DNA of 5,467 nt, taken from an uncultured Candidatus Udaeobacter sp. (GTDB taxonomy: Bacteria > Verrucomicrobiota > Verrucomicrobiia > Chthoniobacterales > UBA10450). The position numbers were made by a program, and so were the translations under genes. The number at the start of each line of letters is the position of its first letter. The stretch's first letter is position 1. A model generated the notes under the pieces. The model worked only from the letters and a program-made list of their open reading frames with translations. It was not told the DNA's origin and did not search any database. The stretch spans positions 1 through 5,467 of the forward strand of contig CATPAV010000072.1 of the NCBI GenBank assembly GCA_955652245.1. The letters are read 5' to 3'. Below are positions 1-4,448 of the stretch, piece after piece.

Positions 1-37
1 ACTTGAAGGTGCGCGTGCGAAAGTCATCCGTCGACAT
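1..37 (-). CDS. Possible 5' tip of the gene after cysD (cysN expected), cut by the window edge
   Basis: An ATG on the minus strand at 37-35 is preceded by a purine-rich AAGGGG two bases upstream and opens a frame reading MSTDDFRTRTFK into the window edge. It lies 65 nt downstream of the cysD stop on the same strand, where cysN (the GTPase subunit of ATP sulfurylase) normally sits. Only 12 residues are visible, which is before any GTPase motif would appear, so the identity is inferred from position alone. A second ATG at 27-25 in another frame (MTFARAPS...) has AAGGGG about 12 nt upstream and is an alternative start. Confidence 0.3.
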   Translation of the reverse strand, partial: MSTDDFRTRTFK

Positions 38-75
38 CACCCCTTCAGCGACACGTGCGCTCTGCTCTTTTCTTT

Positions 76-103
76 CCGCACTCCGCACTCCGCGATCCGC
101 AAT
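76..103. repeat. Four tandem heptamers, consensus CCGCRMT
   Basis: On the plus strand the units are CCGCACT (76-82), CCGCACT (83-89), CCGCGAT (90-96) and CCGCAAT (97-103), head to tail with no spacers. The fourth unit shares its last base with the cysD stop codon (TGA on the minus strand, 105-103). Short tandem heptamers of this kind occur in intergenic DNA of several bacterial groups. No function is visible. Confidence 0.75.
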
Positions 104-921
104 CATAAAAATCCTTTCGCTCTTAGCTTCTGCATCGCATTGCGCTCATGATGGTCTTGTGCGCGGCCAGCGCGCTCGCTCGTGCGCGTCGCCTCCAGTT
201 CAGCAATGATTTCGTCGATTGTCGACGCCGCGCTCTCAATCGGATGTGTGATCGGGCTGCACCCTAACGAACGGAATCGTTTTCCGTTTCGCTCAAAATA
301 CATTTTTGGAACCGGGATGTTTTCGCGCTGGATGTAACGCCAGACATCAACCTCGGTCCAATCGAGCAACGGCTGCACACGAACGTGCTCGCCTTTTGCC
401 GCAGTAGTCGCAAACTGCCCCCAAAATTCCGGTGGCTGATCTTTATAGTCCCATTCGAACTGCGCGTTCCGTGGCGAGAAATATCTCTCCTTCGCGCGAG
501 TTGGATCTTCATCGCGTCGAATTCCTGTAATCAGCGCGGTCCACTTGTGCTCTGCCAGGGCTTGTTGCAGCGCGACAGTTTTTAACTCGTGTGTCACCGT
601 CACTGGATCGTGCGTTTCGTACCCAACCCCGCGTGCACGAGCTTCGGTATTAATTTTGACGATAAGATTGAGGTTGTAGTGCTTCGCAGCCCATTCACGA
701 AACTCCAGCATCTCGGGAAACTCGTAAGTTGTGTCAATGTGCAGGACCGGAAACGGAACTTTTCCGAAAAAGGATTTACGCGCGAGCCAAATGAGAACGT
801 TCGAATCCTTGCCCATCGACCATGGCATGGCGATGTTCTCGAAGGCGTGATACGCCTCGCGAAAAATGAAAATGCTCTGGTTCTCGAGTTGATCGAGATG
901 AGTGCACGTGATTGAAGTCAT
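103..921 (-). CDS. cysD: Sulfate adenylyltransferase subunit 2 (ATP sulfurylase small subunit), CysD
   Basis: The gene encodes 272 residues of the PP-loop ATP pyrophosphatase family. CysD with the GTPase CysN activates sulfate by making adenosine 5'-phosphosulfate from ATP and sulfate in the cytoplasm. Visible signatures are the PP-loop SMGKDS (residues 35-40), HIDTTYEFPEMLEFRE (61-76), GIRRDEDPTRAKER (133-146), PLLDWTEVDVW (184-194), RFRSLGCSPIT (215-225) and the tail TSERAGRAQD. All align with recalled E. coli CysD. The start at 921 is chosen because MTSITCTHLDQLE lines up with the E. coli amino terminus. The frame stays open to an ATG at 1068, but that stretch is unlike the family and runs through a palindromic repeat. 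The protein is about 30 residues shorter than E. coli CysD: the stretch between the VPKMYFE region and RFRSLGC is compressed to a few residues. The KER..R and SLGC context argues for CysD rather than PAPS reductase CysH. No clear Shine-Dalgarno precedes the ATG. Confidence 0.95.
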   Translation of the reverse strand: MTSITCTHLDQLENQSIFIFREAYHAFENIAMPWSMGKDSNVLIWLARKSFFGKVPFPVLHIDTTYEFPEMLEFREWAAKHYNLNLIVKINTEARARGVGYETHDPVTVTHELKTVALQQALAEHKWTALITGIRRDEDPTRAKERYFSPRNAQFEWDYKDQPPEFWGQFATTAAKGEHVRVQPLLDWTEVDVWRYIQRENIPVPKMYFERNGKRFRSLGCSPITHPIESAASTIDEIIAELEATRTSERAGRAQDHHERNAMQKLRAKGFL

Positions 922-939
922 AACTGCAATAAGAGTCGT

Positions 940-968
940 TCTATACAATCGAGAGGTTAATGCCGCAA
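940..968 (-). promoter_or_regulatory. Candidate sigma-70-type promoter for cysD
   Basis: Read on the minus strand, TTGCGG (968-963) and TATAGA (945-940) are separated by exactly 17 bases and lie just upstream of the cysD ATG at 921. The two boxes match the bacterial housekeeping consensus at 4 of 6 (-35) and 5 of 6 (-10) positions. Transcription would begin only about 10 nt before the ATG, giving a very short leader, consistent with the missing ribosome binding site. This is a motif match only. Confidence 0.35.
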
Positions 969-981
969 TCAGTGCGCGGAC

Positions 982-1070
982 AGGTGGATCGCCCGCTCTG
1001 CCGGACGATGTTAATTGATCGGCGGCTGCGCCGCACATTAGCATCGAACAAGGGACTGTTCGATCCACCT
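982..1070. repeat. 89-bp nested imperfect palindrome (REPIN/MITE-like) between cysD and nuoB
   Basis: Three nested pairs of arms share one centre. The outer arms are AGGTGGATCG (982-991) and CGATCCACCT (1061-1070), a perfect 10 bp. The middle arms are CGATGTTAAT (1006-1015) and ATTAGCATCG (1037-1046), 9 of 10 paired plus one G-T. The inner arms are GCGGC (1022-1026) and GCCGC (1030-1034). The unpaired stretches between outer and middle arms are 14 bases on both sides, so the element is symmetric. An alternative local hairpin, ATCGAACA (1043-1050) with TGTTCGAT (1057-1064), an 8-bp stem with a 6-base loop, could compete with the long fold. The sharp ends and symmetry look like a dispersed palindromic element of the REP-doublet or MITE class, but no second copy exists in the window. 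It ends 14 bases upstream of the candidate cysD -35 box and about 100 bases upstream of nuoB. No coding potential is expected. Confidence 0.65.
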
Positions 1071-1167
1071 CGCGTTAGTGATCAAATTACAGGTTAAGAT
1101 ACGATTCTTTGATCCTCGCCGCTGGGTTTTGTCTTGCGCGGCACATACCCGACCTTAGTGTTTCCTG

Positions 1168-1704
1168 ATGCCGCGGACCCATTCCACGGCCTACGATTCA
1201 AAAATCGAGGGCAACGTGATTTTTACGCGCTTTGATGCTGCACTTAATTGGGTGCGCAAAAATTCGCTTTGGCCGATGCCGATGGGCCTTGCCTGTTGCG
1301 CAATTGAGTTGATGGCGACGGCTGCTTCGCGGTTCGACATCGCGCGATTCGGCGCGGAAGTCATGCGTTTCTCGCCACGACAATGCGACGTAATGATTGT
1401 CGCTGGCACAGTCACTTACAAAATGGCGTTGGCGGTGAAACGAATTTACGAACAAATGCCCGAACCAAAATGGGTGATCGCGATGGGCGCGTGCGCCTCC
1501 ACCGGCGGGATGTATCGCTCCTACGCCGTTCTCCAAGGGATCGATCAACTTTTGCCTGTCGATGTTTACATTTCCGGTTGCCCACCGCGACCGGAAGCGT
1601 TGCTTGCCGGCCTGATGAAGTTACAGGACAAAATTTCGGGCGAACGCTCATTTAGGAATCAAAAACCAGAATTGCTCGAAAAACTCCAGGACGCGATGCC
1701 ATGA
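1168..1704 (+). CDS. nuoB: NADH-quinone oxidoreductase subunit B (NuoB)
   Basis: The gene encodes 178 residues of the complex I subunit that carries iron-sulfur cluster N2, the last electron carrier before quinone, on the cytoplasmic peripheral arm. The four expected cluster ligands are present: Cys43-Cys44 in LACCAIE, Cys109 in GACAS and Cys138 in GCPPRPE. Their spacings (65 and 29 residues) equal those recalled for E. coli NuoB. Other hallmarks are NWVRKNSLWPMPMG (27-40), FGAEVMRFSPRQCD (61-74) and EPKWVIAMGACASTGGMY (99-116). The amino terminus is short relative to E. coli, as in many bacteria. The ATG at 1168 has no recognisable Shine-Dalgarno (TTTCCTG directly upstream); a GTG at codon 17 is possible but would cut close to the conserved domain. 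It overlaps nuoC by four bases. nuoA, which usually precedes nuoB, is absent from the 246 bases upstream. Confidence 0.96.
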   Translation: MPRTHSTAYDSKIEGNVIFTRFDAALNWVRKNSLWPMPMGLACCAIELMATAASRFDIARFGAEVMRFSPRQCDVMIVAGTVTYKMALAVKRIYEQMPEPKWVIAMGACASTGGMYRSYAVLQGIDQLLPVDVYISGCPPRPEALLAGLMKLQDKISGERSFRNQKPELLEKLQDAMP

Positions 1705-2276
1705 CCAGTCAGGAATTGCTCGCTTCGCTTGAGAAATCACTTGCCGAGAAGATTCAGAATAAAACAGAGTTTCGTGGTGAAACGACTTGCACGATTTCGC
1801 CGAGCGATTTGCGTGAAGTTACAAAATTATGCCGTGATGAACTCTCGTTCGACTACTTGATCGACATCACGAGCATCGACAATTTCGGCGAAGAACCGCG
1901 TTTCGAGATCGTTTACGAGCTTTACTCGATGGTGCTCGCCGCCCATTTGCGATTGAAACTCCGAGTGTCAGAGGATGCCGCTGCGGTCGATACCGTTTCC
2001 GACATCTGGCCGACCGCGAATTGGCACGAGCGCGAGATTTACGACATGATGGGAATCAAGTTTAACGGCCATTCCGATCTGCGTCGCATTCTGATGTGGG
2101 ATGGTTATCCATTCTTTCCGTTGCGAAAGGAATTTCCGCTCGAAGGTTTGCCGAGCGACATGCCTGATGTCGCCTTCACGAAGGTCACGCCAATGGAAGG
2201 CGGACCGTTTGTTACCGTGCCGAGCACCGCCAACGCGAAAGATCGAGAACCTCACGCGCGCCCGCCGGAACTATGA
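1701..2276 (+). CDS. nuoC: NADH-quinone oxidoreductase subunit C (NuoC, 30-kDa subunit)
   Basis: The gene encodes 191 residues of the 30-kDa subunit of complex I, a peripheral-arm structural subunit without a cofactor that contacts NuoB and NuoD. The diagnostic signature is WPTANWHEREIYDMMG followed by IKFNGHSDLRRILM, then PLRKEFPLEG (residues 103-149). The tail PMEGGPFVTVP (164-174) and REPHARPPE (182-190) resembles full-length carboxyl ends in the family, so the gene appears complete and is not fused to nuoD. The start overlaps the nuoB stop as ATGA (1701-1704), and AGGA (1688-1691) lies 9 nt upstream inside nuoB. This arrangement implies translational coupling. nuoD, the usual next gene, does not follow; instead there are 523 bases with no intact gene. 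Confidence 0.95.
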   Translation: MTSQELLASLEKSLAEKIQNKTEFRGETTCTISPSDLREVTKLCRDELSFDYLIDITSIDNFGEEPRFEIVYELYSMVLAAHLRLKLRVSEDAAAVDTVSDIWPTANWHEREIYDMMGIKFNGHSDLRRILMWDGYPFFPLRKEFPLEGLPSDMPDVAFTKVTPMEGGPFVTVPSTANAKDREPHARPPEL

Positions 2277-2312
2277 ACGGCAATCTTTGCGCAGGTCCAA
2301 GATTAGGCCCAA

Positions 2313-2339
2313 AATTACGTCTTTTAAGACGCAATAATT
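2313..2339 (+). terminator. Weak hairpin downstream of nuoC
   Basis: CGTCT (2318-2322) pairs with AGACG (2327-2331) around the loop TTTA. The stem can be extended by AATTA (2313-2317) with TAATT (2335-2339) across a 3-base bulge. It begins 36 bases after the nuoC stop. No run of T follows, so it is a poor intrinsic terminator and may only be an mRNA 3'-end structure. Confidence 0.25.
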
Positions 2340-2358
2340 AGGCATAATACTCGTTAGG

Positions 2359-2368
2359 CGCCATGGCG
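2359..2368. repeat. 10-bp perfect palindrome CGCCATGGCG
   Basis: This self-complementary decamer overlaps the end of the third TTAGGC copy and lies 19 bases before the ATG of the small membrane reading frame. It could be a protein-binding half-site pair or chance. No regulator gene is nearby. Confidence 0.3.
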
Positions 2369-2387
2369 TCTGTTCACTGACCTCGCG

Positions 2388-2676
2388 ATGTTTAGGCCGG
2401 CGATTCGACCGATTTTTTTGGCCATCAGCGCTGTGGCTATGCCGATCTTTCTCTTGCTCGTGCTGCTGGACGACGGTTTGCACCCTGATTGGCGCCGCCA
2501 CGGTCGGTCTTGCTCTTTTCGCCGTTGTTTCGGCGTGGGCGTTTCATTTCCTCTTTCCCGACCGCATCTCCGCTGAGGGAACGAAGCGCCGAAAACCCCA
2601 AAAGTTTCGGCTCACTTTAGAGAAGCCTAACCAACTGCTGCAGCTAACCGCCGGCCGCTGTGATAACTCGCTTTGA
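2388..2676 (+). pseudogene. Frame-split small two-TM membrane protein, unknown function
   Basis: An ATG at 2388 opens a frame whose first 29 residues include the hydrophobic segment PIFLAISAVAMPIFLLLVLL ending in DD. After that the frame becomes Arg/His-rich and unlikely (DWRRHGRSCSFRR) before stopping at 2576. The +1 frame, which has no start of its own, becomes strongly hydrophobic at the same point (CTLIGAATVGLALFAVVSAW from 2479) and continues through FHFLFPDRISAEGTKRRKPQ to a TGA at 2674-2676. Joining the frames near 2469-2480 (one extra base) gives about 95 residues: two membrane helices and a basic cytoplasmic tail ending EKPNQLLQLTAGRCDNSL. A sequencing or assembly error, a real frameshift mutation or programmed shifting are all possible; no classic slippery heptamer is visible. 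No Shine-Dalgarno precedes the ATG. I do not recognise the family. The last 17 codons run into the left arm of the inverted repeat at 2625-2748. Confidence 0.45.
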
Positions 2677-2748
2677 ATTTATGAAACATTTGTCGATATT
2701 ACGCAAGCTCGCTCTCGCCAGCGGTAGCTGAGGTCTTTCTCGTTAGAT
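2625..2748 (+). repeat. Long imperfect inverted repeat with attC-like end boxes
   Basis: The left end is GCCTAAC (2625-2631), which fits the integron attC box RYYYAAC. The right end is GTTAGAT (2742-2748), which fits GTTRRRY; CTAAC and GTTAG pair. Inside, CAGCTAACCGCCGGC (2641-2655) pairs with GCCAGCGGTAGCTG (2717-2730) over 13 base pairs with one bulged A and one C-A mismatch. Unpaired spacers of 9 and 11 bases separate the two stems, and a 61-base variable centre closes the fold. Two stem blocks, an extrahelical base and a spacer are features of attC recombination sites. However, the spacers are longer than usual, no integrase gene is in the window, and no second complete site is present. 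It may instead be an unrelated palindrome. Confidence 0.35.
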
Positions 2749-2769
2749 CGACTGTTCTCCATGTTCGTT

Positions 2770-2790
2770 GGCGCGGTGGGCTGTCGCGCC
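2770..2790 (-). terminator. GC-rich hairpin just past the HD-gene stop
   Basis: GGCGCG (2770-2775) and CGCGCC (2785-2790) form a perfect 6-bp stem with a 9-base loop, starting 9 bases after the stop codon of the minus-strand HD gene. It also lies at the end of the plus-strand unit, so it could serve both convergent directions. No T-run follows on either strand, so it is not a canonical intrinsic terminator. Confidence 0.3.
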
Positions 2791-2799
2791 GTACCAAAT

Positions 2800-4440
2800 T
2801 TACGCGGCCGAGACCGGCGGCGCAGTCTCGGGCTTTCGCGTTGCTGCCATGACGTCTGGGCGCAAATGTTCCTCTCGCGGCCCAGCCGTCTTCGCCCCGT
2901 GCTTTGGATAGGCGATCCGACTGTGCAGCATCATCAGGAGCGTGAACCGGAATCGTTCGGCAATAACTTTGAGCTCGGCGAGGGTCAGATCGCATTCATC
3001 TAATTGTCGATCCATGATGCGCTCTTCGATGAGCTCATTCACGAGCGATTCGATTTTCTGCGGTGTCGGTTTCTCCAGACTGCGGGAGGCGCTTTCAACC
3101 ATGTCGGCCAGGCTGACGATGGCGCTTTCTTTCGTCTGTGGTTTGGGTCCGCTATAACGGAAACTTTCCTCGCGCACCTGAGGAATGTCGTCTTCACGCA
3201 ATTTCATAATCTTGCCGCCGGCGCGCGCGTCCTCATGCTGTTGAAGAGCGCGTTGATAGAAGTAACGGACGAGTGACGTGCCGTGATGCTCCTGAATAAT
3301 GTCGATGATGCGCTGTTGAAGCTTGTACTTGAGCGCGAGATCGACGCCTTCTTTAACATGCGCGATGATGATCAACGCGCTCATGGTCGGAGCGAGATCA
3401 TCGTGCGGATTGCGCTCGAAGCTCATGTTTTCGGTGAAGTATTCCGGCTTAATCAATTTGCCGACATCGTGAAAATACGAGCAGACGCGGCAAAGCGTCG
3501 CGTTCGCGCCGATGGCTTCGGCGGCTGCCTCGGCGAGATTCGCGACGACTAAACTGTGATGATAGGTGCCCGGTGCTTCAATCGTCATTCGCCGCAGCAA
3601 CGGATGATTAAGATCGGAGGCTTCCAGCCAGGAAATATCCGTCGTGATTCCAAACAGATGTTCGAGCATCGGTAGCGCGCCGCCAACCAGCGTAGCGGTC
3701 AGGATTCCATTCCCAATCGCTAGCGCGCTTTGGAAACCGATCATCCCCCAGTCATTTGCAACTGGGGAAAACAAATCAATCGGGCCGATCAGACCAAACG
3801 TTAGCGATAGCAACCAAATAGCGAGCCCGATCCCCACGCCTGCTCGGAGCAATTTGCTGCGCCGCCGCACCTGTAGCGTGAGAGAGACCGCAGTGAATCC
3901 GCTAATCAAGCTGGTCACAAGGAGCGGCGCGTCGATCGGACCAAAGAGGACGCTGCTCCAGAGACTCACAAAAAATGCGGCGTAAAGTCCATGCTGGCGC
4001 CCGAGCAGGACGCTCAGCACAAGCGGCGCGAAGGCATAGGGCGTAATCAAGCCGCCCGTCTCTGGCTTAAGGAGCCGGTAGTTCCCGCTGTTACAGATTA
4101 CCAACAAAAGTTTCGTGACCGCGAGTTGCACCAGGATTACGCCGAAAATCAGCAGAATCCGCGAGCTTCGCGAAAGGCTTTTCGGTTGGTTGATCCAGAG
4201 CTGAGTAATCGCGGTCGCCAAAACGAGCAATGCAATCACAAAATTCTTTGTCGGTTCCGGCTGTTGACCGCTGAAAACAAGAAACGCCAGACCGCCAACA
4301 AACACCGCGAAAATCAGCAGCTTGCTGTACGGTGCGTATTCCAGACTGCGTCTTAGCTCGCTGCGCGGTCGGCGACGACGAGTTTTTCGGGAGGCCAAGC
4401 CGCGCCTGATGAGTCGTCCGCGTTTGAGAAAATCGAACAT
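2800..4440 (-). CDS. pgpH: Membrane HD-domain phosphohydrolase, 7TM-HD family (PgpH/YqfF-like), probable cyclic-di-AMP phosphodiesterase lacking the extracellular domain
   Basis: The gene encodes 546 residues. An Arg-rich amino terminus (residues 7-31) precedes about eight hydrophobic segments near 41-57, 66-83, 94-116, 132-147, 151-167, 171-189, 201-219 and 233-258. A cytoplasmic HD domain follows, with His294-His295 (GTYHHS), His324-Asp325 (YFHDVGK), His361, His385-His386 (QEHHG) and Asp446 (SLADMVE). These are the metal ligands of the HDIG family, and the motif YSGPKPQTKESAIVSLAD (429-446) is typical of PgpH/YqfF, enzymes that hydrolyse cyclic di-AMP to pApA. That substrate is inferred from family. 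Usual members are about 700 residues, with a large extracytoplasmic domain after TM1; here TM1 and TM2 are only about 8 residues apart, so that domain is missing. A roughly 15-residue insertion (QQHEDARAGGKIMKL, 401-415) precedes the signature. The start is 8 nt after the phoH stop. The frame is open to 4656, but that stretch overlaps phoH and lacks family similarity. Confidence 0.9.
   Translation of the reverse strand: MFDFLKRGRLIRRGLASRKTRRRRPRSELRRSLEYAPYSKLLIFAVFVGGLAFLVFSGQQPEPTKNFVIALLVLATAITQLWINQPKSLSRSSRILLIFGVILVQLAVTKLLLVICNSGNYRLLKPETGGLITPYAFAPLVLSVLLGRQHGLYAAFFVSLWSSVLFGPIDAPLLVTSLISGFTAVSLTLQVRRRSKLLRAGVGIGLAIWLLSLTFGLIGPIDLFSPVANDWGMIGFQSALAIGNGILTATLVGGALPMLEHLFGITTDISWLEASDLNHPLLRRMTIEAPGTYHHSLVVANLAEAAAEAIGANATLCRVCSYFHDVGKLIKPEYFTENMSFERNPHDDLAPTMSALIIIAHVKEGVDLALKYKLQQRIIDIIQEHHGTSLVRYFYQRALQQHEDARAGGKIMKLREDDIPQVREESFRYSGPKPQTKESAIVSLADMVESASRSLEKPTPQKIESLVNELIEERIMDRQLDECDLTLAELKVIAERFRFTLLMMLHSRIAYPKHGAKTAGPREEHLRPDVMAATRKPETAPPVSAA
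2808..2831 (-). other. 7-bp hairpin in the last codons of the HD gene
   Basis: CCGAGAC (2808-2814) and GTCTCGG (2825-2831) are a perfect inverted repeat around a 10-base GC-rich loop, inside the final ten codons of the HD gene. Together with the hairpin at 2770-2790 it makes a double stem-loop at the convergent 3' ends, which may help transcription termination or mRNA stability. The low-complexity Ala/Pro tail it encodes could also produce such pairing by chance. Confidence 0.3.
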
Positions 4441-4448
4441 GTCGATCT

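Larger units (their letters stand above)
2303..2397 (+). repeat. Four copies of TTAGGC in 95 bases downstream of nuoC
   Basis: Direct copies of TTAGGC occur at 2303-2308, 2338-2343, 2354-2359 and 2392-2397, each preceded by a different base. The inverse GCCTAA is found at 2625-2630 in the same intergenic region, and I noticed no others in the window. Spacing is uneven (35, 16 and 38 bases), so this is a cluster rather than a regular array. The third copy, extended to GTTAGGC (2353-2359), is the exact complement of GCCTAAC at 2625-2631 on the far side of the small membrane reading frame. Confidence 0.5.

Noticed and set aside
385..915. Plus-strand open frames at 385-585 and 589-915
   Set aside because: Both are antisense to cysD, whose conserved motifs account for the sequence.
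922..1068. Amino-terminal extension of cysD to an ATG at 1068
   Set aside because: The extra 49 residues have no CysD similarity and are read through the 89-bp palindrome, while the Met at 921 aligns with the usual CysD start.
982..1070. CRISPR or transposon end interpretation of the palindrome
   Set aside because: There is only one copy and no spacer array. No transposase gene or flanking target duplication is apparent in the window.
922..1080. SAM or other sulfur riboswitch upstream of cysD
   Set aside because: The structured element lies upstream of the only candidate promoter, so it would not be in the leader. I could not match its arms to SAM riboswitch conserved blocks.
1071..1167. 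Promoter for nuoB
   Set aside because: TTGTCT near 1135 has no convincing -10 partner at a proper distance, so no site is called.
2699..2995. Minus-strand open frame of 98 codons, considered as a missing ybeY
   Set aside because: It overlaps the HD gene carboxyl end in another frame and lacks the YbeY H-G-x-L-H-L-x-G-Y-D-H metal-binding signature.
2942..4356. Several plus-strand open frames of 70-121 codons
   Set aside because: They are antisense to the well-supported HD gene, show no recognisable motifs, and are explained as shadows of its codon use.
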